A stretch of 64,000 bases of DNA, taken from assembly GCA_947579605.1 (NCBI GenBank), contig OX388317.1:11985384-12049383 (forward strand), written 5' to 3'. The notes beneath the pieces were generated by a model. It did not search any database. It saw only the letters and a list, made by a program, of their open reading frames with translations, and had not been told where the DNA came from. Made by a program: the position numbers and the translations under genes. This document shows, one piece after another, positions 1 to 11,571 of the stretch; the first letter of the stretch is position 1; each line of letters starts with the position of its first letter. The stretch is from Athripsodes cinereus (taxonomy: Eukaryota > Arthropoda > Insecta > Trichoptera > Leptoceridae).

Positions 1-2073
1 AACGTAGGTAACACGTACCTCTGTGTTAGTAGTCAAAGTTTTCCTAGTAAAAATACTGCGCAAAAAGATTTTTTCGTGCTCATCAGATCAAATACGCACG
101 TTATAAGAAATTTCTTGGAACATTTTAAATGGTGGAATTAAATTTTCAAACAGGTATTTACTTATTCTAAAAGTATGTACTTGACAAAATTATTGATCCA
201 CAATTTACAAAAAGTATTTTTATTGACTGATATCTGGACAAGTTAAATGCAAAAGACGCCCGGCAATCTTCTACCCAGGATCAAAAGACTTGGAGATCTC
301 TACATTGAAGGACCCATCGGCCACAGGATAGTACAAAAGTCTGGAGACTTCCTAATGAAGATCTCTACAGGAGATGTTTGGCCATCCAGACTATCATCAT
401 TGTTTACAGAAAAATAAACCTATCACATTTTTGAGACATTTGCTTTATTTTCTCTGTAAATTTTAAAAATAATTGCATCAAACATATACACGTTTTCATC
501 ATTCTGAAACACTCTGGTGAGAAAATATGTTATTTGAAATTTTCAAAACATTGTATTGTCATATTTAAATGATCTATTCAAAATATTTCTTGAGTTGGAA
601 TGTACTTGAATCAAAGTGAAAAAGTATGAAATCTGTTCATTTTCCTACCCTTGAAAGTTCTTGAAATCACTCGTCTTCTTTTAATAAACACTCATAGAAA
701 GATAAACAAAAAAACTTGAAATTGTCAAAATAAAATAATTTTTTAGTGTCAGTTCATTTTATTACTATCTTTCTGCTGGTATTTTGATCAAAGTGAAGAA
801 ATTTGAAAACAAAATTATTTTGTGGCACAAAATATGATACACATTATTACGTGTTTTTTATATAAAGAAGTTCGTGACATTGAAACATGAAAGTTTTCTA
901 AAAAAATATTGATGTTGAGGGAAAATTTTAGAAACATAATATGAGGCAAAAATATTCATCAGTAGGTATAGAAACTATTTTACTACGTAAGTGTAATATA
1001 TATTATAATAGTTATCATCAAAGATTTTTTTATGACAATACTTTATTAGACAAAGATTTTAAACTCTACTAAGAGTTTGAAGATATCAATGATATTTAAG
1101 TAATTTCATTCTAATTATTTCAATAAAACACACATTATAAATATTTTATCAGAAGTATTTTTGTACAAAAGTATTTAGACGTATGGAGTTCTGGACACTT
1201 CGAGATTGTTCATATAAGATTGTTTTTGAAATTAATAACGAAACGTTAGGTGGTGTGAGCATGTCACAAGTAAAATTGTGCATCTAAGGACTCAGCAAAG
1301 ATTTGTAATTTCTGGAACACAGGGATACTGGCTGGTATTTGGCTGGTGTTTCGAGAACGTCCGATGATTGGTTACTACATAGCAATGTTATTTTGACCAC
1401 AAGTTTTTCAACGTCTTTGGCGTTCCTCTATCACAAACATCGTCCCATTGATAACATTAATTGTGACAGAGTGAAATAGTAAATCAATTTGTGACAGATG
1501 CTCTGAATGAAGGAGATAGGTTCCTATTTTTTTGTTTCCGAAAGGAGCGTTGAGGGGTGATTGAATTAGACCTGAAATGTACTATGAGGTAATTCAAATC
1601 ATGAACTACTTCGACTTTAAAGTACCTTTTTTAAAGCTATTATACCTATCTATGAAAAATGTTTCATATTACGAATGAGCGACAATCTTATGGAAAATTT
1701 ACCCATTTTCCACTTCAATACGATATATGTAATGTAAATAAAAGCATTTCTACGAACGTGCATAATATATTATATTACCATGTCGTACTATGAAGAACTA
1801 CATGATATGGTGAACTTTGTTCTGTAACAATATTAGAAACTAAGTAACAATAATAATACGTCGATTTGACGACTTTTACGGTGAAAGGTAAACTTTAACC
1901 GCAGAGATGTAAGCACAATACAATATTATATTGTAAAGTTGACAGTAGTAGTGGTAAAAAGAAGCAATATCATAGTATGAGGGATAAAAATGCAATGGTT
2001 ATACATTAACTTGATTTTTGTGTTTTTCAGTTAATTCAAAATAAAGAATGTTGAAGAATTAACGTGTTTCTTG
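1..2073. other. AT-rich stretch without recognisable gene
   Basis: No long frame, repeat family or RNA gene was recognised. A pyrimidine tract ending in TTTTTCAG near 2030 could be a splice acceptor, but no coding exon follows it. Confidence 0.5.
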
Positions 2074-2276
2074 CATTGAAGAGAGAGTGCACAGAAGGTA
2101 GTTTAAAAGATTCCCACGATGGTGGCATTGGCGACCGGTCCTTCAGGCTTGCACAAAGGCCCACGCCATGCCCAGCCCACCCCATGAGGACAATTCTGGT
2201 TTTACATGTGCAGATTGGTAGGAAACTACGACTTTAACGATACAATATCAAGGTGTGAGGTGAGTCTCTTTTCAGT
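2074..2276 (-). repeat. Interspersed repeat, family shared with 9124-9295
   Basis: A GC-richer island in AT-rich DNA. Read on the minus strand it matches the plus strand of 9124-9295: both share GACTCACCTCACAC, an AATTGTCCTCA block, AGCCTGAAG...CCGG, a CGTGGGAATCTTTTA block and the CATTGAAGAGAGA end. The family is not identified. The plus strand also shows GAG/GTGAGT at 2257-2265, a good splice-donor match, so an untranslated exon is an alternative reading, but the second copy favours a repeat. Confidence 0.6.
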
Positions 2277-2927
2277 TTTAAAATTATATATTTTTATTGT
2301 GACAATCATTCAACAATATTTGAATAAACTTTAATGATCATTAACTAATAATCTCTATTCGATTTTAAAAATCACTAGTGGTGAATTCCAAAAAACCTAT
2401 CTAGAATCACCAATTTTGACTAGATCAATTTTACATCAGATTTTTTTTCACATCTTATCGATCATCCTGATTTTAATATATGTAGTAATATTCTTTGAAT
2501 ATTCAGTATTGAATTGTGAATATTGTAAAATTTTGCACAATAAATCTGTGGAGTAAATATACTCGGTGGCGAATCTGAGACTGTCGGATCAGTGCAGTAC
2601 ATAGACTATAATGTAACGGAAGACAAAAAAGTACGACGCTGAAGAGGAAAAGGAACTTTATACTTTGTCTCTGGTCATTGTCGTGTTCCAAAGTTTTATC
2701 GGTGTAGTTATGTATTGCATCGTATATATCAATGATTCCCAAAATTCCTTATATTGACCCTGTTGGGGCTTATATCGACGAAAACTAAAATTAATGATGA
2801 AAAAATCTAAATCAGAGCAAAAGACGCATCTTTTTTAAGCAGATCGTCAATAATAATTTCTTGTTTTCATCTTCAATTTCATCGTTTTTTCAAAAGATCA
2901 TAATATTTTCTTGTGAAGGTATACTGG
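2277..2927. other. No recognisable feature
   Basis: AT-rich; a short minus-strand frame at 2503-2742 has no recognisable motif. Confidence 0.4.
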
Positions 2928-3424
2928 CAAAACCAATCAGAAACCTCGATTGGAGAACCATGTTTACACAATGCAGCATTGTGTAAAATCTAATCGGAAG
3001 AAGTGAGAAAGGTGTCCCAACGCTTACGAATTGGCTCTAGGCTGGCTTAAGTGATCATTTTCAGTGTCCATGGACAACGTTCACCAATTCCACCATTCTC
3101 ATTGTCACGATTTAAGGTCCACCAATCGAGAGACGCTTTATGCAAACCTTAGAAGCAACCATCTTTTTGGGATCTTCTTTTTCAGATATCAAATAGATCG
3201 CGATCTCCCGTCTAAATGGCGCTGGAACAATTAAGTTCAATACTTTATTGGCTGCTAGTTCGACCAGTCAGCAACAAATGTTTAGAATATTTACTAATTT
3301 TTTAAGCAAGCCTAGAGACAATTCGTAAGCGTTGGGACACCTTTCTAACTTCTTCCGATTAGATTTTACACAATGTTGCATTGTGTAAACATGGTTCTCC
3401 AACCGAGGTTTCTGATTGGTTTTG
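2928..3424. mobile_element. Fold-back element with about 123-bp terminal inverted repeats
   Basis: The left arm (2928-3050) and right arm (3302-3424) are near-perfect reverse complements, beginning CAAAACCAATCAGAAACCTC and ending at GGCTTAA / TTAAGC. Each arm holds a smaller palindrome around TTTACACAATG / CATTGTGTAAA. The inner arm, GGTGTCCCAACGCTTACGAA, and the adjacent AACGTTCACC block resemble the reverse complement of the 3' body of the tRNA-headed SINE at 8050-8345. It could be a non-autonomous DNA element or two SINE-derived copies in inverted order. No ORF of note and no clear target duplication. Confidence 0.7.
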
Positions 3425-3693
3425 TCATCTGCGTCCAAATCCGGTTAAATAATAAAAAAAAAATAGTAAATATTCTAAACAAGGTACACTGGCTTTCCAA
3501 CGATACTGGCTCTCTACCCTCTGAGTATCTTATGAAAGATCCCTCTTATTGCTTACTTCACTTGGTCGCTTCATCTATCTTTTAATGAATAGAATAAATT
3601 CACCTTATTTCTCAAATACAAAGCTATATTATACTCTTATTACTTAGGTTAGTACTTACTCGTATATAATATCTTTTATATTCGAGAGACCTT

Positions 3694-3844
3694 CCCCCCT
3701 AGACAAACATGCACTTTGCGATCGACTACAAACGAATTTTCGACTATAACCGCAACAATAACGCATAATTATACGGTACATGTAGGTAGATTGTCGTAAA
3801 GTTCATCAGTAGTCGATCGCTAAGTACGGTTTGTCTACGGCCCC
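3694..3844. mobile_element. Small MITE-like fold-back element
   Basis: The left end reads CCCCCTAGACAAAC and the right end GTTTGTCTACGGCCCC. Further in, GCGATCGACTAC on the left mirrors GTAGTCGATCGC on the right. This gives imperfect terminal inverted repeats of about 35 bp around a 150-bp body. There is no coding capacity. The superfamily is unassigned because no target duplication could be read. Confidence 0.55.
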
Positions 3845-5280
3845 TGTTCATGTAGTCAAATATTCACAATCCACGATAATGACTTGAAATTCGTTTTGGG
3901 GAACTTCATGTTTTAATAGTGAAAGAAACCCAAGACCCGTGGTGGAATTATTCTGCAATGATGAGTTGGGAAGGAGGGGTACATCAAAAATAAAAATAAA
4001 AAATAGCTCGTGGTCTTTAAATGTTTGGGAATCTGTGGTCTGTATTGAAAATTTTATTGAATCTGCTGCAATATTAGTATTGTTATTCACAAAAGTCGTA
4101 CATAAAATATTACGGTAATACAAAGAATATCCATCGACAATAATTTTATGACTGTATTGACATTTTGTTAACACGTAGTTATTATTTACGATTTGACGCA
4201 TCATTCGTTTATTTTGTAATAGATTTTTAGAATTAAAATGCATGAATTCAATACAATATTACCCTATACTCTTTCTTATTTGAACATAGAATTAAATCAA
4301 ACGTGATTTAATGTCGAAAAAAAAATTCCGACAAAAGTTGATATTTTCAACCGACGTTTCTTGATGGAAATTCATGTTGAATAAATTATAAATAAAACAC
4401 TGTGACTTTTTATTGGACGTAGAGAGATAGTCGAAATTTTCATATGCAAGTGGATGGGAGTGGAATAAGTAAAATGACATCGCAATTATAAAGTGCTTTT
4501 TATAAGCTGGCTCCGTTGTATAACACTGACTTGAAATATAATTGGAAGTGCAATATTAAAATTTAATAATGCAGATTTGAGAAGTCATATCAATTATGAA
4601 TCCCAAGTTATAATCCATTAAACACATGCAGGTAATACAGTCATGTGATTCTATTAATCATCATTTTGAAAACCAACACCGAGTAAAACATATATTGAAT
4701 TTCTTTGTCTCAAAACAAAGAATTCACGTTGAAGTCGTTGTTGTCGATGTACATTTTGAATGAGTGCCTACTGTTTTGATGGTGAGCGTAAATGGATGAA
4801 TATTATATTTCGTTTTGTACTTAAATATACAACATCAACCCTCTATTTCAGTTTTTAAACCCTAAACCAACAACGGAATATAAGCCTTATTATAACTTGA
4901 AATTAGAGTTAATGTGTGAATTTTCCTTTATAGCCTCGTAAAGAAAGTGTGTTGGTTTATCTCAGGGAGAATATTCCATACAAAGATATCTTCTTTCTCT
5001 TGTCTGAGGTCATTGTAAAAAAAAACGAAATGTATTTTCTTGTATTTTTTTTTAACTGAGCTGCGTAGGGAGCAGTAAAATAAATTATTTTTATTTTGGG
5101 TGAGATCGTGTTTGTTTATTTTTTAACCGCAGTTATTTTTTCATTTTCTACTCGCAACAGAACGCAAAATAGAAACGAAATCAACAGGCCCGGCTTTTGT
5201 CAAATTTGGCAAATCTAATTTTAAGATTTTAAACATTGATCGCACTGTGATGTATAAAAGATCTTTTATTAGTTTTTTAT
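3845..5280. other. No recognisable gene
   Basis: AT-rich. A 131-codon minus-strand frame (3848-4243) is open but shows no recognised domain and lies in A/T-biased sequence, so it is not called a gene. Confidence 0.4.
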
Positions 5281-5408
5281 ACGATTTCGGATGAAACAAC
5301 CCTTTTATAATATAAAATATGTTTATTAGAGCTTTGTGGCATGCCACCCATCCTGAATGGCTAATTATTTTATTATTAGTGAAAGGACAACGTATTAGTA
5401 TATTACAT
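5281..5408 (+). repeat. Decayed piece of the 250-bp SINE-like family
   Basis: Contains GCCACCCATCCTGAATG, then GGACAACG and CATGCTGCTAGCC, in the order seen in the near-complete copy at 30731-30984, but diverged and truncated at both ends. Confidence 0.55.
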
Positions 5409-5517
5409 GCTGCTAGCCATGATGATGTAGGTAGAAAGAGATAGAAACAAATAAAATACAAAAAAAATTGATAAACTATTAGGTATAAATTCTTCTTCTT
5501 CTTTCTTTGTTGTCGTT

Positions 5518-5893
5518 CCCTCAGTGCTGAGGATCGTGACCATCATTTGTATAGGTGTGTACAAAATGCTTCCAGCGACTTCGATCCTCCGCTCTTCGTA
5601 GCGCCTCATGCAAGGTCGTCCCCCCCGTAGCCCCCTTCACCTGCTCACTCGATCTCATTTGTGCGCGCCCCCTAGCTCTATTGCCCTCCACACTTCCAGT
5701 CAAAACAAGTCTCTCCAGGTTATCTGGTCCTCTCCGTGCGATGTGCCCTAAAGTACTGTAGGACACGGCGCATGCAAATGGTGGACAACCGTTCCTTTAT
5801 ATTCAGTTCTTCAAGGATGGACGAATTTGTTCTATGTGCTGTCCACGGTATGCGCAGTAGACGCCTCCAGCACCACATTTCGAAGGCATCTAA
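5518..5893 (-). pseudogene. 3' end of a decayed LINE (RTE-like reverse transcriptase C-terminus)
   Basis: On the minus strand two frames join across a frameshift near 5750-5765. The upstream part reads AFEMWCWRRLLRIPWTAHRT. The downstream part reads LGHIARRGPDNLERLVLTG, then RGRA, then EALRRAEDRSRW and the terminal GHDPQH. These are typical blocks of the region C-terminal to the RT in RTE-like endonuclease/reverse transcriptases of insects. Endonuclease and RT proper are absent, so this is a 5'-truncated insertion. A (GAA)n tail lies at 5490-5505 in minus sense. Family placement is by motif recall only. Confidence 0.75.
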
Positions 5894-6699
5894 TCTAGAA
5901 TTAATAAAAAATAAATTAAATAAATTAGAAAAATAAAATATCCTTTGTTCGAGTTGGATTTATTGAGAAAATATTAATAACCTTTTATAAAACAAACACT
6001 GATTTCTGTATAATATATTAACAAATCATTTGATTTCATTATATTCACAAATTAAACTTAAATATTTCTTGTAATACAACTTTAGAAATACTTCAGAGTG
6101 TAAAATCTTTAGAAAAGTAAACACGAAAGCATAATTACCTATCTGTTTATTCATATATCAACTTAAATTATTGTAATTGTCATAATTCTATAGAAAAAGA
6201 TAAGATATTTTGCTTGACATTTTATTGCTTATCAATTATATTTGCTTGACATTTAATTGACATGCGATAATATTCACATTTACGGCTGGTAGCATTTTCT
6301 TATAATTCAAGGTGCTTTGAAATAATATTGATTAGTGTAATAATTATTAGCAATAAGTTTGTTTGGCATTTACATCTAGCTAAATGTTTCTTGTCTTTGA
6401 TCTTAGTTGCTAGGCATATCTTTTATTTGAAAAAGATGATCAAATGTTGCGACACCCACTCTTCACAATATTTGTTAAACTGCTTTGATTTTATTGTTAC
6501 AAATTTAATTACTATAAGTGTGTTTACTAAAAAGGCTTGAAAGTAGTCATGTAAAATATTGGTTCTTGATTGTGTTGCCATAGTTTAACATTTGTTTGTG
6601 TTAAAAATGTATAGTACCTACCTATCCACACTTACACAATTTCATTCCGGTGTACCTCAATACAAAAAAAAGATTTTTACAAATAGACTGAAAAATTTG
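5894..6699. other. No recognisable feature
   Basis: AT-rich; only short frames without motifs. Confidence 0.4.
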
Positions 6700-6832
6700 C
6701 ATAATTTATTTATTTATTTATTTTATTCTTCACTGTACATTGTTTACAATAATACAAATTTACATAGAAAATATCATTTATACAATTCAATGTACAGAGG
6801 GCGAGTTTATCGCTAAAATGCGATGTCTTCCA
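6700..6832 (-). mobile_element. 3' end of a Jockey/CR1-type LINE
   Basis: In minus sense the segment reads GGGTTAGTTGGAAGACATCG, a GCGAT/ATCGC hairpin, GCCC, a TGTACATTG block and an (AAAT)n tail (6707-6723 in plus sense). This matches a LINE 3'-end type common in insect genomes. A second copy lies at 36181-36306. Only the untranslated end is present. Confidence 0.6.
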
Positions 6833-6974
6833 ACTAACCCGGATAATTCAATCAAATTCAGTTGTTTTGCCATGAAAATATAGAAGAAGATGATTAATTT
6901 TGGGTACAAAAAACAGCACGACGTCCATCGTATTGATTGAACCACAGAATTCGATACAAAACCTAGAACCCTGA

Positions 6975-7212
6975 CTCGTTTACAAAAGTGAGGCAAAAAA
7001 TCTACGAATTTTTGACAGAACGGTTGGCGAAACCGTGTGGTGTTTGCTACATTTTATGAACTATTTCTCGCATTTTTGTAACATTTTTACATTTATATAA
7101 ACGTAATTGGACATTTTTTGAAGTTCTGGTCGACGTTTTTAGCAATTAACCACACTTCTTTACGCCCACCGTTCTGTCAAAAGTGCCGAAAAATGGTGCC
7201 TCACTTTATTAC
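6975..7212. mobile_element. MITE-like fold-back element
   Basis: Imperfect terminal inverted repeats: AAAGTGAGGCA ... TTTTTGACAGAACGGTTGGCG on the left mirror CGCCCACCGTTCTGTCAAAA ... TGCCTCACTTT on the right, with CCGTGTGGT and ACCACAC inside. The body of about 235 bp is non-coding. No certain target duplication; superfamily unassigned. Confidence 0.65.
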
Positions 7213-7732
7213 AACGAAAATACATATGAGTACTCCATCTAGGTATTATATATAAAAATCTATGGATTGAACTTCTATGCAACAGAAAAAAATCTTACTT
7301 GTTTATACATATATAGTGATAATGTATGTATGTAGCTTTAAGCAGGATATTATTTTTTTAAAGTAAGCAGAGAAAAGGTCGCAATACTGGCGGACTGGTT
7401 AAGGCTGATTTAAAAGTGTTGCTTATTTATATTTTTTGCTGAAATTTATTTAATCTGTTTAATAGATACATTATTTTATACTATAAATAAGGTACATTTA
7501 TTTGACAATATGGTATGTACGGTCTATTGTATCTACAAATTATATAGAAGAAACTAAGTTTAACGATGTATACACCCAAATGATCGGCGGCGTTCGAGAA
7601 TCTCACATAGCACGAGAAGAAAAATCAGCAATTTAGAACTTATATATTTTATTTTGGTAAAATAGTCCATTTTCATTAGAAAACTATATCTTATTGAATT
7701 CATTTAAAAAAAATTAAAGCACTGAAAGAAGA

Positions 7733-7739
<7 letters not shown>
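7213..7739. other. No recognisable feature
   Basis: AT-rich, no motif or frame of note. Confidence 0.4.

Positions 7740-7740
<1 letters not shown>

Positions 7741-7824
<84 letters not shown>
7741..7824. repeat. (AT)n microsatellite followed by a T30 tract
   Basis: 26 uninterrupted AT units (7741-7792), then GA and about 30 consecutive T (7795-7824). Such tracts slip in replication and sequencing, so the exact lengths are uncertain. Confidence 0.95.
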
Positions 7825-7826
<2 letters not shown>

Positions 7827-8049
7827 CAAAAATTTTATAAAAAATAAAATCATATTATTCCTGGTTAAAAAATGCAATAGAGACATCTGTCTCCTATTCG
7901 CTGTGTTTCTATAGATAATTCGAAGGACAAATCCATTGATTACTTAGCAAATCACAGTGACAAAAATGTTGCATAAAAACTTCGATAGATAGCTCTGCAT
8001 CGCAAGTATAACCTTGAAATTTCAAAAATATCAAGGTGACATTATATCT

Positions 8050-8345
8050 CCATATACCTAAGTGGTAGTGTGTTGGATTATCAACATAGAGATTGTGGGT
8101 TCAAATCCCGGTGACGAATGGAATTTTCATCAAAGATTCTGCTCTCACAGAACATATGGTTGCTGCAAGTGACGGTTGGTTGGACGAAATGCTTCACAGC
8201 AATGAGTCCGGTCACCCGTTGCGAACAGAAAAGTAATGTGAGAGATATAAAAAGAGTGAGGTGGAAATAGGTGAACGTTTCTAGAGTAAAGCATGCTTAA
8301 ACCAGCCAAAAGCCAATTCGTAAGCATTGGAAACACCCATACTCT
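8050..8345 (+). mobile_element. tRNA-derived SINE
   Basis: The head carries RNA polymerase III promoter-like boxes: an A-box-like CTAAGTGGTAGTGTG near 8060 and an excellent B box, GGGTTCAAATCCCGG, at 8097-8111. A tRNA-unrelated body of about 230 bp follows. Its 3' part, AAGCCAATTCGTAAGCATTGG, is related to the inner arms of the fold-back element at 2928-3424. The element ends near CTCTCTCTACCC. It is not a functional tRNA gene because no acceptor-stem partner is seen. Confidence 0.65.
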
Positions 8346-8408
8346 CTCTCTACCCGTTAAGGGATGTGTATTAAGATCTAAAGTGATCGCAGATGTCTGT
8401 TGAAAGAT

Positions 8409-8410
<2 letters not shown>

Positions 8411-8441
<31 letters not shown>
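8411..8441. repeat. (AT)n microsatellite
   Basis: About 15 AT units, close downstream of the SINE. Confidence 0.9.
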
Positions 8442-8443
<2 letters not shown>

Positions 8444-9123
8444 ACTTGTATATGAACAATTATTTGTAGAGCGCCGTTTACGCAAAACATGACCTCAAGG
8501 GGGCCATATTATGTGTCTAACATCCGAAGTTCTATAAATTCATTTTCATATTTCTTATGTTGACAGTAATGAAAATTTAATTCGACACTGGAAAAAAAAC
8601 GTTTTTTTCATACGAAGGGAACAATCCATTCAAGTCCATTTTCAACGGCTGGTGATGCCGTGTTGAATTTAACATCAGATTCTTAATCTTTTTCTTAGCA
8701 AAACATAAGAGTTATAGGAGACATTAAAAATTATAATGGAGTATCATGATGTTGAAAAAATGTTTAATTATATTAAGAAAAATTAAATAAACAGAAGTAA
8801 TGTAATGTATCTGGTGCCATTGATACATAAGCAACATAAATAATTTAATTGTATAATATAATCTAGTTATATTGTATATGGAAAAATAATGAAAAAAATA
8901 TTCCATTTAGAATGTGTATCTGTGTGTTTGTGACTACACTATAAAACTGTAAACTGAAAAATTAGTATAATCTATGGAATTTGCATTCATTGAAAATAAT
9001 CTTTTTTATCTCTTACTGAACAAGAAAAATATTTCAAATTATGTACAAGTATTTTGAAATGATGTCAAATCCCAAAGATTGGCGTGTTTGAGCACGTTGT
9101 TTGATCCAGAGATAAAAAGTCCT
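8442..9123. other. No recognisable feature
   Basis: AT-rich, no coding or repeat signal recognised. Confidence 0.4.
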
Positions 9124-9295
9124 CATTGAAGAGAGACTCACCTCACACATGGATATCTCAGGAGTCGTTAACTCCTACTTATCCGCACATTCAAACCAAA
9201 ATTGTCCTCACGGGCGGGCCATTGGGGAAGCCTGAAGTGCCGGCCGGCCAAAACCACCGTCGTGGGAATCTTTTATACTACTTCTCTCTTCAATG
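9124..9295 (+). repeat. Second copy of the 2074-2276 repeat, with terminal inverted repeats
   Basis: It starts CATTGAAGAGAGA and ends TCTCTCTTCAATG, a perfect 13-bp terminal inverted repeat. It contains the same ordered blocks as 2074-2276 in opposite orientation. The interior has a GC-rich CCGGCCGGCC stretch. The size of 172 bp and the inverted ends suggest a MITE; no coding capacity. Confidence 0.6.
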
Positions 9296-10814
9296 TCCCC
9301 TTTGGGCGGTAATAATGTTTATTGAGGACAATACAATATATAATAAAAGTAAAAAAAGGAAAGGAGAAAAATAAACAAAATGATACAAAAATAATACAAA
9401 ACGTGAAACAAATATAAAAAAAAACGTGATGATAATAATAATAATAAAGAAAGGTCAACAAAATGCACTCTGGAAAGTAGGTATCCATTGCTCAGGACAG
9501 GGAGGACAAGGCTCTTTATGAGCTGTTCGGCCATCGTACATAAGGTCATCAGCTAGTATTCCCATACAATATCTAAAGGCTAGCATGAAAATAATCTAAA
9601 GTAAACTAAATTAAACAGGTCGCATAATGTCAATTATACATGATAAAAAAAAACATGAAAGAAATATAAGACAATTTTCCATAGGTATATCTTGAAAAAA
9701 TGAGTTTACTGAGTGAGTCTTTCCTACTGTTTTATTGCTTAATAAGTGAAATAAAAATCTTTCCTTTTCTCAAACACATCTAAAAGTAATTAGAAAAATT
9801 AGGTACTTTACATCTTAATGATTTCTGCAATAAAAATGACAATGTGCCTACTTAAAATAAAAACCTTTTTTAATAGATTTTACAAAATCCTATTAAAATG
9901 AGATTATTTCCTTATCTCGTAATGCATTTGGAGTAAAAAATATTTTATTGTGGATAAAAATGTTAATAAAAAATTTAAGTAATGAATGCGATAAAAATAA
10001 TATTCCCGTTTTAAGATCTTATTTTACACCCAGATGCTCCTAGTTACTTAAAAACAAGTATATGTAAGTAAATTAGTAGAAAGTATTGATTGTCAACAAG
10101 ATAAACCGTATTGAAATAAATAAATATTTTTTTAAAAAGATGATTCGTATCATGAGATAAGCGAACGTTCATGTAATGTATCAAGATTTTTAATCAGCTT
10201 ATGAAATGTCATCTTTCTTTTAAAATGACAGTAATGCATTATTGTCTCTTCAGACTTAGGTACTACTACTGCACTCGCTAAGCTACAAGCGGCATTATCT
10301 CATGTTATTATTTCAGTAGAGCTTACAGTCAGCAAAATAACACGAGAAGGTTTTTCTAGATGCTATATCTGAGAGATTGTATGGTTGCCTTTCATACTTG
10401 AAAGAATCAAGCACGAGAATAAACGACCGCAGAATGATCCATTCGAATCATACTTTATTTTATTATACGGTATTTTTTTTAATGAAAAATAAACCTTATT
10501 AAATCACTCTTAAGATGGTATGTAATGCAAAATTGAGCAAAGCAAAATTACTTGCCAATATTTGAATGTCACTTTACAATTATACTTTGGAGAAACGAAC
10601 GTTCTAAACTTCTAAAGTGAATCGGTATAGACTTGCTTTAGAACAAAGAAAGCTCACTCCTGCAACTTAAATGAACGTGAGTTGAGATGGCATCACGAAG
10701 AAAACAAAATAAATATCATTATTTTTTAAATAAAGAGCGAATAAACTGAATGTGTGAACACACAGAATGCTTACATAAATAAAATAACTCAATCAAATTT
10801 ATTATAGGTAAAAA
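9296..10814. other. No recognisable gene
   Basis: AT-rich DNA with short open frames of low complexity only. Confidence 0.4.
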
Positions 10815-11196
10815 TGAATGCAATGAATCGCTTGAAAGCATTTGAAATCTGGCTTCATAGAAGAATGCTTCGTACTCATTGGACTGCTAGAGTCACAAAT
10901 CTAGAGGTGTTAAAAGAGCTGGAATGGACAGAGAACTCCTGTTGGATGTCAAAGTGCGTAAGATTTCGTATCTGGGTCATATAATGCGTGGGGAAAAGTA
11001 CGACATTTTGCAATTTTGCGGTTGATTATGACAGGCAAAATAGAGGGACGTCGGGAGGCTGGCAGAAGACAGACTTCGTGGCTGCGCAATATACGAGATT
11101 GAACTGAAATTAGAGGTGTGGAGGAGTTGTTCCAGACAGCGCAGGACCGAGAAGCCTATGTCAGAGTGATAGCCAACGTTTGGGAGACCTGACAGA
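10815..11196 (+). pseudogene. 3' end of a decayed LINE (RTE-like), three breaks
   Basis: Frame pieces read NRLKAFEIWLHRRMLRTHWT and ARVTNLEVLKELEW, then after a shift VRKISYLGHIMRGEKYDILQ, then after another shift GKIEGRREAGRRQTSWLRNI and ELFQTAQDREAYVRVIANVW. This block order is the C-terminal region of RTE-like LINE reverse transcriptases. Two frameshifts and one in-frame TGA break it, and everything 5' of this region is missing. The 3' tail is (AGA)n-rich. Confidence 0.75.
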
Positions 11197-11223
11197 GCAC
11201 CTACAGAAGAAGAAAAAACAAAA

Positions 11224-11490
11224 TACTACTACTATACTACTATACCATCACGGCATATCCCACAAGTGGGGTAGCCAGCAGATCAGCTGCATGTAAGAAA
11301 CATGCAAACTGTCCTCTTCGTGCCAATATAAAATCAAGACATTCAGGATGGGTGGCTAACCTCATCGCTGAATTTAAGATCTAAAATGTCTTAATTTTTT
11401 CGAACACCTGCCTTTTACCTTTTACAGGACACTTGAAAACTTACGCAGAAGAGTGGGAGACCAATTCTTTACCGGGTGCTCCACGGGATT
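11224..11490 (-). mobile_element. 250-bp SINE-like element, near-complete copy
   Basis: In minus sense it runs from TCCCGTGGAGCACCCGGTAA through GCAGGTGTTCGAAA, CGATGAGGTTAGCCACCCAT, CGAAGAGGACAGTTTGCATG and CTACCCCACTTGTGGGATAT to GCCGTGATGGTAT and a (TAG)n-like tail. Both ends coincide with other copies (30731, 37512, 41349, 61871, 63215), so it is a defined unit and not random truncation. The 3' end resembles that of the LINE at 11550-14990. No clear A or B box was found, so its promoter type is open. Confidence 0.7.
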
Positions 11491-11571
11491 CCTCCCAAAA
11501 ACAAAATATAATATGAGATATATATTACAAATATCAATATTAATAATACATACATACATACATACATACCA

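Noticed and set aside
3848..4243. 131-codon minus-strand frame
   Set aside because: Open but without any recognised motif, low complexity toward the start and adjacent to a MITE; about one such frame is expected by chance in 64 kb of this composition.
8050..8115. tRNA gene
   Set aside because: A and B boxes are present, but no acceptor or anticodon stem pairing was found and a SINE body follows.
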